A DNA stretch of 64,000 nucleotides, from contig QVRM01000325.1 of NCBI GenBank assembly GCA_003439945.1, positions 80,001 through 144,000 on the forward strand, given 5' to 3'. This document shows positions 11,157-22,093 of this stretch, piece after piece. Position numbers and translations under genes: made by a program. The notes beneath the pieces are model-generated. The model was given only the letters and a program-made list of their open reading frames with translations, was not told the DNA's origin and ran no database searches. The stretch is from Dermanyssus gallinae (Eukaryota; Arthropoda; Arachnida; Mesostigmata; Dermanyssidae). Position 1 is the stretch's first letter. Each line of letters begins with the position of its first letter.

Positions 11157-11896
11157 AACAGACAGAGCAAGTGGTAATACGACAAATTCAGCAAGTAAAA
11201 TAATTAAAAATTATATATATTAACTTCGGCGCTTTTGTAGTGGCGGCGCAATGTAAGTACGCTAAGAGGGCTGTTTCTTGTTGCTATGGATTCACTGTAG
11301 TGTGTTCAGAAAGCCACTTCAGCAACAACATGACGAACTTGTATTGTGGAACCTTGGTTCTGGAAATTTTGGTTACGAAATTTGGATTTCAATGTCTCGC
11401 TCAAACCTTGAATGTATCCAATTACACGGCGTATTATGGGTATGAGCGCATATTATGCGCTCGATGAAAAAAAAGTCTAAGGAGCTTCAGAACGGGTGTG
11501 TTATGCGCTGACAACTACGTTAGAAAACTTCGCGTTGGTTCACTTGCTTAGAATTCCTTATTGGCATAATTGAAGACAAAAAAGACTGCGGTGACAGCCT
11601 AGCGGTCTGAGAGACCAAATTTGCAAAAAAAGAGTGAAATTTTAAAACTACGAGAAATTCGGCTTCATGACTTCCGAAAATACGCCATGCGCCTCGGCCG
11701 ACTTCTATAAATGCATTCCTGCTGAATGTCCTATGTATGTATTAGATGTGTGGGCAAAATTTGAGATATTTTTGCTACCTTTAGGCTCTAATTGGATTGC
11801 ATGTGTGAATCGGTCGCTATTCTTCCGTTATTTCCTTCTAATTGCTTTATATTTCCTTCATATAGGCAATTTGACAAAGATGAAGATGCGCATACA
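11153..11896. other. No gene recognised
   Basis: This is AT-rich sequence with no identifiable coding similarity. Open frames at 11240-11467 and 11667-11966 match nothing I know. Confidence 0.4.
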
Positions 11897-11909
11897 TGGT
11901 ATGAATACA
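11897..11909. repeat. 13-bp target-site duplication, 3' side of the retrotransposon
   Basis: The sequence tggtatgaataca recurs exactly at 16377-16389. The two copies bound the two-ORF element precisely. Confidence 0.85.
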
Positions 11910-11930
11910 GGTTATTTAAAAGTGAAAATG

Positions 11931-14819
11931 TCACATATCCTCCAGGTTTGGGCGTGTCCAGTCTAGCAGAGTTCCGCGCACAGAGGCGGCGTTACCCCGC
12001 TGAATGTCCAGCGATAGTCTCTGGTGCAGGTACTCGATAGCTCTAGTGTCCCCTGTCGAACGGTTGAGCGCCTTGCCGACACGTTGAATGAGTTTGTGCG
12101 TCTTCGGGCCGGGTCCCCCCAGTGTCTCGAATGCCAGCGGGCGAAAATCGTGGGGGTAGGAAATACTGGCATACTTTCTGCACTTATTCGCCTCCGCCAA
12201 CATAGATGCGTGACCAGCATGTTCCGCTCCCGCACTGACCATTGAAGGGGCTAATGAGTCAGTAACGGTTGCATCCCATACCAGCATGCGACCCATCTCA
12301 AAGGACGTTAGTGTTAGTCCGTCCGGTCGTTTTCCATCATTCCTGCAGAGGCCAGGAGGCTCGAGAATGCAAGGAAAACCAGCAGACCTCAAGGCTCGGC
12401 TAAATGTCCCATTAAGAGCTGCGTGCCGGGCTCGACGACCTGAGCTTAAAGCACAAGAGAGACCATGGTGTGCCTGTGGCCCCACTTGATCGCCACATCT
12501 ACATTGGTGCGGGAAAACGAGAGCTGTCCCCAGGCGTAGCCCCGCACTAATCCGAACGGTGTCGTCATCTAGTAGAGTGCCTAAGTGAACACTGGGGAGA
12601 GCCTGTAACCAGGCCCCGGCACTTTTTGCAGAGACCGCCCGTAGCCTGGCCTTGTCAGTCGTAGTGGGGGCTTGCTCAAGTAGATGCACAAATGTCTTCT
12701 CCTGCAGTGGGCTCGACCAGCTTTTCTGGGAAAGGGTGTCCGTGGGTATGACACCGCACAGAGACGCCAATCTCTCGACTAAGGCTGCCAAAGTGTGATT
12801 GTAGACTCTTTTGCCTGTGTCGTCCAGTAACCGTTTGGCTTTTCCCGATGCCTGGGACATAGATGAGACGATGGCAGGCCCAGCCAACGCTACAGCATCA
12901 GGCATTCCCAGTCCACCTAAGGATATGGGAAGCAGAGCCTGCATGCCTGCATTGGGTGAAAGGCGTATGTTCAGGAGCACCTCCAGTGTTTTCAAGGTCC
13001 ACTCGTTGAATTGTCGAAGGTTCTCGGTCAAGTCGAAACAATTGGCCCCTCTAAGCAGGTGCGTTATCCGGGCCGCCGAAAAGCATGATCTTAGTAGGAA
13101 TATTCCGCGATGAGATCCCAGCGATGGAAGACGGCTGGCGGCAACTTCAAGCTTCTCTCTCCACGCGTCTAAAGCCCCAGGTAATCCCTCTTGGCAGAGG
13201 GGAACCCCGAGGAGCTCAATGTCGCTCTTTTGAACGACCTTGCAACCGGGAAGGAGATGGCATAGCTCCGATATATCCGGCAAGATCATATCCTCGGGCC
13301 CCGTGACGCAGACCTCGCATTTCGCGGGATTTAGGGATAGACCACTCACCCTCTCGAAGTCCCGGACTCTGCGAATATCACCGATTACTGTAGCTAGGTC
13401 ACCTCCAAGCACACCGTCGTCCAGGTACCAGGCATTTAGAGGACACTGTAGGGAGTCTATCAAGTCTTTTACGCACAAACAGAACAAAGGCGGACCTAAA
13501 GGGTCTCCTTGTTGAAGGCCGGACTGCGAAGATATAGTGGCGTGCGGCAAGACCAAATGCGACGGTTGGGCGTACGCCGCATGTACCTGGTGAAACATTT
13601 GCGGAGCGTAGCATTTCACCACGTTTAGCAAGTGGTCTCTTCTGACGCTGTTAAAGGCATTTCTAAAATCTAATTTAACGAGAACGGTTGGGCCACTGCG
13701 GGAGTTTATAAAGGCGCGGGAGGTGTGAATTCCGATCTCCGTACCGCCAGTAGTTGCAAAGCCCAGTTGATGAGAACCAATTGTTGATAATATTTCAGCT
13801 TTGTTGGCAGCACACCCAATTTTTGAAGCCAACCGTCGGAGTGTAGACGAGCATGCTATCGGGCGGAGAGAGCCGTCTTTCTTCTTGAGAGCAAATAGTC
13901 GTGCCCCAAATATAATAGGTTGAAGGGCTACAGGGGGAGACCCCCACCGGAGAATGTCTACAACCTTTGCCAGTGCATCTGCTAGTCTGTCAGCGACGGA
14001 CCCTAAGACCGCGGACAACAGATCCTGAAGAAGTCGAGGCCTAAGGAAGTCAAGACCAGCTGCAGAGCTCCTGGGGAAGGATCTCACAGCCAAACGCACT
14101 TCGTCGCTGGAGGTAGTAGATGGCAGTATAATCGGAGGACGAGATGGCAAGCAAAGGTCCGAGGGGGCCTGTGGATGTTTGTCTCGAAGAGACTCAAGGC
14201 TTTCGGACTGAGATATAAATGTGTCCGTGGAGCCAATAAGCCTGGCGGCGCCAGAGACATCTCCTTCGGAGAGCTTGACTATGGCGCGTCTACAGATCTC
14301 GTCCTCAGGGTCCCTTCTGGTATTTGTCCTAGCTTCATGATGTTCGACGTTCTCAATCCTTACACCCTGCACAAAGTCACGAAGGTTCTTTTTGATAATA
14401 ACTGTAAGAGAACGTGAGTCGTTCCGAATTCGTGGAAGGCGCAGCACTACCGGTGCGAAAGAAAACAATGAGTGCCAGGCCTCCATGTCGTTGTCCGACG
14501 CGACCTTTAATAACACTTTTGTCAGTTCATCTGCAACGGATGATCTGACAGCCTTAGGCAACACGCGGACTAGCCTTGCATGTCGCATGGCATTCTGAAT
14601 GTGTCCGATAAGTTCCTCCGAGGTGGCTGATACGCCAGTGGTTGGCGTTACTTCTATGCCTCTGACGCCGGGGTGTCTGGCGGACATGTGTCTAGAAAGT
14701 CCTCTTCTTGTGTATCTGTTGTTGCACACAGGGCAAGCGACCCTGTTAGGGTCCTCTCCAGAATCATCCGAAACGTTTTGAGGCATCGCTAAGTTGATGG
14801 TAGAGCTGTAGTCTTCCAT
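11931..14819 (-). CDS. Retrotransposon ORF2: C2H2 finger, reverse transcriptase, restriction-like endonuclease
   Basis: This is a 962-aa polyprotein that would carry out target-primed reverse transcription. A C2H2 zinc finger lies at residues 29-49 (C29, C32, H44, H49). RT motifs follow from about residue 290: AAGLDFLRP, FALKKKDGSLRPI, VKLDFRNAFNS, GLQQGDPLGPPLF, and the catalytic box WYLDDG at about 463. A cysteine/histidine cluster (CRCGDQ..., HHGLSC) sits at about 771-790. It is followed by RH.ALN, LEP and KRPDG at about 830, and WDATV 15 residues on. This is the PD...D signature of R2/R4-type restriction-like endonucleases. No apurinic endonuclease is present. The ATG overlaps the ORF1 stop. 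The frame is fully open. Confidence 0.9.
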   Translation of the reverse strand: MEDYSSTINLAMPQNVSDDSGEDPNRVACPVCNNRYTRRGLSRHMSARHPGVRGIEVTPTTGVSATSEELIGHIQNAMRHARLVRVLPKAVRSSVADELTKVLLKVASDNDMEAWHSLFSFAPVVLRLPRIRNDSRSLTVIIKKNLRDFVQGVRIENVEHHEARTNTRRDPEDEICRRAIVKLSEGDVSGAARLIGSTDTFISQSESLESLRDKHPQAPSDLCLPSRPPIILPSTTSSDEVRLAVRSFPRSSAAGLDFLRPRLLQDLLSAVLGSVADRLADALAKVVDILRWGSPPVALQPIIFGARLFALKKKDGSLRPIACSSTLRRLASKIGCAANKAEILSTIGSHQLGFATTGGTEIGIHTSRAFINSRSGPTVLVKLDFRNAFNSVRRDHLLNVVKCYAPQMFHQVHAAYAQPSHLVLPHATISSQSGLQQGDPLGPPLFCLCVKDLIDSLQCPLNAWYLDDGVLGGDLATVIGDIRRVRDFERVSGLSLNPAKCEVCVTGPEDMILPDISELCHLLPGCKVVQKSDIELLGVPLCQEGLPGALDAWREKLEVAASRLPSLGSHRGIFLLRSCFSAARITHLLRGANCFDLTENLRQFNEWTLKTLEVLLNIRLSPNAGMQALLPISLGGLGMPDAVALAGPAIVSSMSQASGKAKRLLDDTGKRVYNHTLAALVERLASLCGVIPTDTLSQKSWSSPLQEKTFVHLLEQAPTTTDKARLRAVSAKSAGAWLQALPSVHLGTLLDDDTVRISAGLRLGTALVFPHQCRCGDQVGPQAHHGLSCALSSGRRARHAALNGTFSRALRSAGFPCILEPPGLCRNDGKRPDGLTLTSFEMGRMLVWDATVTDSLAPSMVSAGAEHAGHASMLAEANKCRKYASISYPHDFRPLAFETLGGPGPKTHKLIQRVGKALNRSTGDTRAIEYLHQRLSLDIQRGNAASVRGTLLDWTRPNLEDM

Positions 14820-14821
14820 TA
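14817..14821 (-). promoter_or_regulatory. TAATG stop-start overlap coupling ORF1 to ORF2
   Basis: On the minus strand the ORF1 stop TAA and the ORF2 start ATG share one A. The same UAAUG arrangement in the silkworm element SART1 is known to drive translational coupling, so ORF2 is probably made by termination-reinitiation rather than by frameshifting. Confidence 0.75.
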
Positions 14822-16366
14822 TAGAGAAAAGTTCTTTAGTTTATCGACTACCGGCAGCAAAGCTAATAACGGCTTTAGTGCTTCGGCAATCGTCGTAAGT
14901 GTGGCTGCCAGGTCAGGACTTATACCCTGCAGTACTTTTGCTAGGTCAGACAAGGTGGTTCCGATACTGCCTGGTGGCGTCGCCTTCTTAACTTTGTGCT
15001 TCCGAACCCTCCGTGTCAAAGGACGCGGTCGGGTAACCGAGCTTACTCTACTATATCTAGTAGGCTTGCGTCGAGGAAGGCGCCGAGGTCTGGGCAAAAG
15101 AACGTGTGGAGCGCTCCCGTCCTGGGTCGATGAGATTCCCCGCAAGACTGCAGCGTACGAAGGTCTGTCATCCGTGACGCCCCGTGTAGAGTCTCCCACA
15201 GGAACCGGAACCGGGCACTGGGCTTTTTCTGTGATGACTGCTGAGGGATTAACCGTCTGCACCTGCCGGAGAGTCCTAGCTTCCATGATAATCCGGTTCT
15301 TCTCACGAAGGTAGGCTAAACGTGGACAAGAGGGGGAACCAGCCGCGTGAGACCCGTTGCAGTTGACACACCTCGAGGGATTGGCACATTCCGCTGCCAG
15401 GTGGTCTGACTTGCCACACTTTTTGCAAGCCCTTCGCAGAGTGCATCTATCAGCAAAATGACCGGCTCTTTGACAGTTAAAGCACAGCTTTGGCTGGTCT
15501 GGTTCAAGTATCACCGAATGGACCTTGAAACCTAGAAACACTGACGCTGGTGGTTGACGGTCAAATGTTAGAATCACTCTACTGAGCGGTATTTTACCCG
15601 CCTGCGTTGAGTGGTAGAGGCGTCGTACGGCGGTAACCCCAGCACTACTTAATTCATCTCGTATCTCGTCTTCGGTAAAAGCCACGTTTACGCCTTGGAT
15701 CCTTGCTCTGAAACTTGTCAAGGCGGGGCAAACAGCCGATACGGAATCTTCACCAAGAACTGTCAGTTGCAACAGACTTTTGGCGGCTTCCACACTGCTA
15801 ACCCACACAAGAATTCCGCCGTTTCCCTTTGAGATCTTGCTTCCCGGTGAGATGGCGTATATCTCTTTGAAGAGACGCAGCATCGAGCCTTCCGCAAAGT
15901 CACTGGATTTTGAACCGTCTGGGCAGCTCTTGCGGATAATAACCTTGAAGGTATTAATGGACCCCGATGAGATATCGCTTTTAAGTTTCTCTAATTGACG
16001 CTGCTCGCGGGAAATTGCATTCTTCACCCTGCGTGAGATCACCACAGAAAAGCCATCTTCAGGGTGAGTCTCCGGCTGTTCGTCGTTGCTGGCTTCGGTG
16101 AGCGAACACTTTCTCCGTTTGGTGCCAGAGGCAGTATTGCTTCTAGGAGGAGCGTCTGGCGCGACTGGTAACCCCGCGACACCCGAAGGCAATTCACCAC
16201 CATTTTCCGAAGCCTCCATCGTCGCGCTGGAGCTAGAGTCCTCCACACGCCCAGCGACAGTTGGCTCGCTACATGACACGGTGTTACCGACCACACCTGA
16301 ATTACACCGCAGCCTAGATATATCAAGGCTATCCGGGGGCTTCCTTCGATTAGCCTCACCCGACAT
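14819..16366 (-). CDS. Retrotransposon ORF1: gag-like RNA-binding protein with three CCHC knuckles
   Basis: This is a nucleic-acid chaperone-like protein of 515 aa. The first 130 residues are Ser/Glu-rich with a basic KRRK patch. A globular stretch follows (TFKVIIRKSC, then ILVWVSSVEAAKSLL and VTAVRRLYHS), probably the RRM-like fold usual in this position. Three zinc knuckles come next: CFNCQRAGHFADRC, CKKCGKSDHLAAEC and CVNCNGSHAAGSPSC. An upstream in-frame ATG at 16390 gives 523 aa, but it lies inside the target-site duplication, so I start at 16366. The triple-knuckle pattern is typical of I, Jockey and R1 elements, not of the R2 group to which ORF2 belongs. Confidence 0.85.
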   Translation of the reverse strand: MSGEANRRKPPDSLDISRLRCNSGVVGNTVSCSEPTVAGRVEDSSSSATMEASENGGELPSGVAGLPVAPDAPPRSNTASGTKRRKCSLTEASNDEQPETHPEDGFSVVISRRVKNAISREQRQLEKLKSDISSGSINTFKVIIRKSCPDGSKSSDFAEGSMLRLFKEIYAISPGSKISKGNGGILVWVSSVEAAKSLLQLTVLGEDSVSAVCPALTSFRARIQGVNVAFTEDEIRDELSSAGVTAVRRLYHSTQAGKIPLSRVILTFDRQPPASVFLGFKVHSVILEPDQPKLCFNCQRAGHFADRCTLRRACKKCGKSDHLAAECANPSRCVNCNGSHAAGSPSCPRLAYLREKNRIIMEARTLRQVQTVNPSAVITEKAQCPVPVPVGDSTRGVTDDRPSYAAVLRGISSTQDGSAPHVLLPRPRRLPRRKPTRYSRVSSVTRPRPLTRRVRKHKVKKATPPGSIGTTLSDLAKVLQGISPDLAATLTTIAEALKPLLALLPVVDKLKNFSL

Positions 16367-16376
16367 CGCAGCGCAG

Positions 16377-16389
16377 TGGTATGAATACA
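16377..16389. repeat. 13-bp target-site duplication, 5' side of the retrotransposon
   Basis: An exact copy of 11897-11909. Confidence 0.85.
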
Positions 16390-17055
16390 TAAATACCCCG
16401 AGAGCTAGTTCTGCTGGTTCATAAAAATACTCTTAAACCAGCTCTATTCCTGCTTGCAGTTGTTCTCACGAAGCATCGTGGTTTTACTGGCCTACATTGC
16501 ATAGTCTATTTTTCCTATAGATCACCTGTTTATTATTATATATATATATAAAACTTTGTTTTTGATTTATTTTTTTAGCGATCCTCATTGAGAATAGGTG
16601 GTTAACCACATCGCTGAGAGTCAGCGACCAGGCTACCATAGGGACTGCTGAGCAAACCTTATTAGCGTGTGAGTGGCCTAGACCACGCCGCCACACTTTT
16701 TTTTGCTGAGACTCTACCTGCCCTCTTTTAGTGAATCAACTAGCCTTCGTTTCTTCTTTGGCAGATGTTTTTGGTCTTCTTTAACAAATGTTTTCTGAGA
16801 AATATGAAACATATATTGTTAAGATGTTAGCCATATGTACTCCATCTTACTTTCTCTGTATGCATACTTTCAGATAGACGTCATTTTCTCTGTCGCTTGT
16901 ATTTCATGTTAGATGTTGTGTTGTTAGGTTCTCAATTGATTGGTTATAATTCGAGTAATACTGTTAAGACAACAAACTGACTAAGTTATCATCATATGGC
17001 TATATATTGCGATATTGAGAGTGATAATCACCTCTAGCATACCGTTCTACTTAAA

Positions 17056-17094
<39 letters not shown>

Positions 17095-17803
17095 TTAATA
17101 ATACTTCAAGCAAATGTAATTAAGTAGAAAGAACGAGCATTTAATGCACAAAGGGAAAATCAACAGAATGATGCAATTCGCATTAAGGATTTAATCATAA
17201 GAACAGAGGCACACGAGCTGTACAAACAGGGAGTACTGTGAGATGCTTGTTGTAAGTTGCTCTCTGTTATACAGCTCAACCATTTATTTTCATTTTAATA
17301 CTTATGAGGCACGGTGTGTGTCATAGCACTCCCGTCAACCTTTTATTACATTACAGTCGAGGGCCTCTGATAATGAAGCTAGATTCCTTTAGCTTCACAC
17401 AAACGCTCCATTTATATCCTGCCTCTTATAGCACTGATCTCCTGTGATTCCCTGTATGCGCATTCTAATATTCTTCAGAACCAAGTCAGTGTTCCAGTTT
17501 CTCAGTCTTAGGCAACAGATATAAGATATTTGTCCCCCTCTGTCGCGCCGTGGCACTTCCATCGCTTTTTCTTTAAACTTAATGCAAATGATGACTAACA
17601 TAGTCCGCACTTTACTGAGCTGTTCGACAAATAACACAATCCCGCCATCTCACACCGCACCAGCCGACACTAGAAGTATATAAATATTCAAGGTAAAACT
17701 CAGCTTTTGTTAACCGAACTGCATGGCTCGCCTTGCCCGTCAAGTCTGAGCTGCGGACTTAATGGGAAATGAGGTTCGATCCAAAATAGCTGCTGCTAAG
17801 AAT

Positions 17804-17849
<46 letters not shown>

Positions 17850-18103
17850 TCGGAATACAGGATGTTCTTTAAATTAAGTTCTACAAATCGAGTATTCTTT
17901 ATTTCTATCCTTAGTCATAGACGAACCTCTTTGTTCCATTCATATTGAAATCAAATGCATATGCGTTCATCTTGGTAATGGCAAGCCCCATATGAGTGGT
18001 TTTCTCAACCTTAGCCAACTCTGTATCTCATGTCACCTGACCGTCACCCCCGGCTGCTGAAGCCCTTACTTTCACTTGATGGCGTGACCTTTGTGTTTTG
18101 GTT

Positions 18104-18195
18104 TTACGATGCTGTTGTTGTCCTGTTGTTGTTCTGTTGTTGTTGTTGTTGTTGTTGTTGTTGCTGTTGCTATTGCTGTTGCTGGTGTTGTTGTA
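18104..18195. repeat. (TTG)n microsatellite
   Basis: An interrupted TTG array. Its frames give poly-Cys, Val or Leu runs and are not genes. Confidence 0.85.
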
Positions 18196-18664
18196 GTAGC
18201 CTGTCATTGTTCATTGCACGTGAGCATGTATGTTGCTGACTGCTTTGATTGCCGATAGCCGATCGGCTATTGACTTTTTTCTCACTTCGCGTTGCTTCAA
18301 CGAACGCAGTGGACTGGATCAGCAGCGATGTCGTCGATATCAGCTGCTACGAACACGAGGTCCTTATTGCGATTGTTTTCGCACATACAGCCTCGCATAG
18401 CATGTAGCTCGTGCATGATTGCATTAGCAGTGGACAGCATTACGGATTGCCTCTAATGCGGGTTGCCCAATGATGTGGCGTCAGACGCTAACATAACGTA
18501 GCGTCTCGGCGCGACGACAAATGCATTTTAAGGACCAGCGGTCACGATATCCGAAAGACGCCTCTAACAAGCTGACAACATCGCGCTAAGGATCGGATGG
18601 GCCAACGCAGCCACGCCCCGTCTGATAACTGTTATCCGAAGATTAATATCCTTCGTGATGGCCG

Positions 18665-18780
18665 TAGTGATTGTTGCTGTTGTTGTTGTTGTTGTTGCTT
18701 TTGTTGTTGCTGCATGTATCAAAATGGTTGTTATTACTGTAGAACTTGTTGTTGTTATTGTTGTTGTTGTTGTTTTCGTG
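18665..18780. repeat. (TTG)n microsatellite
   Basis: A second interrupted TTG array with GCT and TAT triplets mixed in. Confidence 0.8.
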
Positions 18781-20293
18781 GACAGCCATAATGTTGCTGT
18801 TCTTTCCATCAGTGATATTTATCTTCGCTACTTTCTCGTTCGGTTGCTACTTAGTCTACACAATGAACGCTTTTAAATGACCCAACATGTAGAGAGGGCA
18901 GCGTGGTCACGTAGACGTTCAAAAAGCCCGTGTTTTACAACGCCCAAAGGCTGCGGGTGCATGCAAATTTGGCCAATGCAAAACTCGTATATATATTTTT
19001 TTATGGAACCTTCTTCTCCGGACGACAAATTTGCTTAAATTTAATATTTCTTCGTTGAGCTTGGAACTTCCATAATTAGACACATTGTAACTCAAATTGT
19101 CAAACACTCAAATTGTCCAACAATCGTAACTATTCAGGGCATTTTTGCAGTCAAGGCTATCGCCCGTGTCTATATATATATATATATATATTTATAAATA
19201 TTACCACACCTGCAATCAACAAGTCCTTTCTCTGATATAGTGTGTTCGACGCGGGCGACTTGAATGGAGCAGGTCAAGTATTCCCAAAACACTTCAATTT
19301 TCATTGATCAGCCGTTTTTTGTTTGTTCGGAAAGGTTTCGAATCTGTTTGTATATGGGCCGCGTGTGCGGCCAGTGCACCATCTAAATCATTTGCAGACG
19401 GTTGGCTAGACGAATGATCGACTCTTTAACACATAAGAATTACGAAGTTGACTGAGTTAAGCCGAGGTCGAGTAGGAATCATGATTTGGCCGAACGGTTA
19501 TATGCCAGCGAGATATGGCGGTCGTCAGTAAGTTCCTACCTTTTTTTTTCCTACCTCTGTAACGTCGGCTGTAAAGCACCTTACTATAATTGGTAATATT
19601 ATCCTAAATATTATTTTTGGTAACAGGTGAGAAATTATCGAAGATGGAGGGGGGGGGGGGGAGACAAATGCCTAGTGTCGTGCAAGAGTGCCATTTTGTT
19701 GCGAGTAAGAAAGACTGCTCTTAGCAAGAATCATGCTCATGTCACAGACCACAGTTACCTAGCGGGCCCATCATACGATTTGTGGACATTTGGCGTAGTT
19801 AGCTTTAGTCTGTCACAGATAAGGCTTCTCATTGCTCCCACCCGTAACGCACCCATAACGACCTAAAAAGTCTCCGACTCAAACATTCAACATGTCCATT
19901 AACTGCAATGCGATGTCCGCGTCTCTGCGCGACGGGTTTCCTTAACAATAAAAACTGCTAGAAGCGCGCCGGTTTGAAGCACTGCTGGACAAACGAGAGG
20001 AATACCTTCTTTATCGCACACCGTAGATTCAAGCAGACAAAAACAGACAACAATCCTGGCTCTGGCAACCGTTCGATGGTCAGTAATAATAGTGCATACG
20101 ACACGATACGTTGTATTATGTATACTATCTGATTTAAATATTGTAGGCGTCATAGCAACGCGTGCTATTACTTATTATGTGCTTATCTGCATAAACACAT
20201 GAGATAGCACAGACAGTTACATGGTACACGTGCAAATGCATTGTAGACTATTTATAGCTTTGGTTTCCTGGCATATGTCGTGTGCGCCGGATG

Positions 20294-20318
20294 CCTATAT
20301 ATATAGCCTGTATACATG

Positions 20319-20349
<31 letters not shown>

Positions 20350-20450
20350 TGGATACTATCTATAAATATATATACAGAGCGCAGTCCCCCATGGTATTGT
20401 CAACGCCTCCTATATATATCCTATATACATGAATATTATATATATATATG

Positions 20451-20496
<46 letters not shown>

Positions 20497-20586
20497 CATA
20501 TACATGGATACTATATATAAATATATATACAGAGCGCAGTCCCCCATAGCATTGTCAACGCCTCCTATATATAGCCTGTATACATA

Positions 20587-20657
<71 letters not shown>

Positions 20658-20717
20658 GATACTATATATAAATATATATAAACAGAGCGCAGTCCCCCAT
20701 GGCATTGTCAACGCCTC
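20294..20717. repeat. Minisatellite, three units, each carrying an internal (TA)n array
   Basis: Three consecutive units of about 120-160 bp share the order: CTATATATATAGCCTGTATAC-like start, ATGAATATTA, a TA array of variable length, TACATGGATACTATATATAAA, then ACAGAGCGCAGTCCCCCATG and a CATTGTCAACGCCTCC end. Unit ends lie at about 20411, 20566 and 20717. Most length difference comes from the internal TA array. Confidence 0.85.
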
Positions 20718-22056
20718 CGAGTTGTTCCAAGCATACAGCTCGTTCGTGGCTCGTTGCGTGTTTACCTAAGGCGAATGCAAATCGATCGATTGGGAATATA
20801 TACCGTGCTGGCTACTTCATCGCCAACCGCTCCTACTGAATCACCCACTCCGGCATCTCGGCGTCTTCGCGGCATACAAGCGAGGACTACAGGAGGATAT
20901 CGATAACTCGAACTGCAGGTGACGGAGACGGTGCGAAGAAGACGGTGATCACGCACGGCAAAGAAGAATGTGGTCTGCCTAAGATGAGCGACCGGGGGCA
21001 AGTCGGGAGGATTCACCTGCCTTTAGAACGAGGCAAGAATAGCAGCTCTTCGGTTCGAAATCGCGTGTACGCGCCAGCGGGCTTCGGCCCTGATCGGCCG
21101 CAAGGCGTGCTCCATATAACCTGTGTGCTGGTTTACACCGAGTCTCAGACTGACGAGTACATACGCGTAAGACAGACATATAGATTCTTTGCGACCCAGT
21201 GAGGTAGATATAAGTTGAAGGCGCACATGCATACGTAGAAAGCGTACAGGTATACAGTATTTGTATGTACTACTCCTTGGAAGAAAACTATGGGCCACAG
21301 TTTTGACTATATATATATATATATATTATTTAACCGACTTTGTATAAAGTTAGTTACATAAGTCAGTTACATACAACAGTTATAAAACTCAAAACCCGGC
21401 TAACCGACTAAGGCAGCCCGAAGTTCGGCACGTGTTAAAATGGCACAGTGTACACCTATCAGCGCAAAATGTGCATATTCTCTAGCGCATTAAAATGCTG
21501 GCGCTTACCGAGCTCGTGATGGAGGCTGGGCAGCATATATCACGTGACCAGATGACAGAGCTTTTGTAGGGGGTCCTTTCAGAACTTAAATCTCATCGCC
21601 GGCGTATTTAAATTATCATTTCGGATCGTTTTTGAAGCGCAATCTGAACTCCTGAAGAGTAAGATTGCTTTGACATGTCCGCGAATGTTAAGTCGTCCCA
21701 AACAAGGGTAATGCCGCATGAAGCCACTGAGGTCAGCTAGCTTGATGTTGAACAGGATCGAATCGACACGGGAAAGTTCTAGGGATTTTGACTATTTGCC
21801 TGCCGTCAGGTAGCCACCATGAGAATCTTTTACACAAAGCAGAACTGGTTTCTCCACTAAACAACTTGTTCAGACACAAAGGCGCCTTTTTGGTAACGTG
21901 ATGTCTGCCCATTCAAATTAGTATCACAGATTATAGTAATTTTTCACTGTTTCTCCTAAACAGGCCATTTTCGCCCCCCCTTCCAATTGCACTGGGAAAC
22001 AATATTGGTAAACAAGTTTTGCCATCCCTTAAATTAAGTGTACTTAATTTATCAAC

Positions 22057-22093
<37 letters not shown>

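Larger units (their letters stand above)
11910..16376 (-). mobile_element. Complete two-ORF non-LTR retrotransposon (gag-type ORF1 plus R2-type ORF2)
   Basis: A 4,467-bp minus-strand element is bounded by an exact 13-bp direct repeat (tggtatgaataca). Both ORFs are open over their full length: ORF1 of 515 aa with three CCHC knuckles, and ORF2 of 962 aa with C2H2 finger, RT and restriction-like endonuclease. They overlap at a TAATG. The untranslated ends are tiny, about 10 nt before the second ATG of ORF1 and about 21 nt after the ORF2 stop. Undisturbed frames and an exact target duplication suggest recent insertion and possibly an active copy. Relatives are at 53485-58083, 39015-39370, 48533-49010 and 58735-59470, and more distantly at 28673-33309. 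Confidence 0.85.
16390..20290. other. No gene recognised; microsatellites
   Basis: It contains (AAT)n at 17058-17097, (TTA)n at 17804-17848, TTG-rich tracts at 18120-18195 and 18665-18780, and TA arrays at 16535-16551 and 19172-19195. A tRNA-like segment with a B-box-like AGGTTCGATCC lies near 17770, just before the (TTA)n; it is too degenerate to call. A G-run sits at 19650. Confidence 0.4.
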
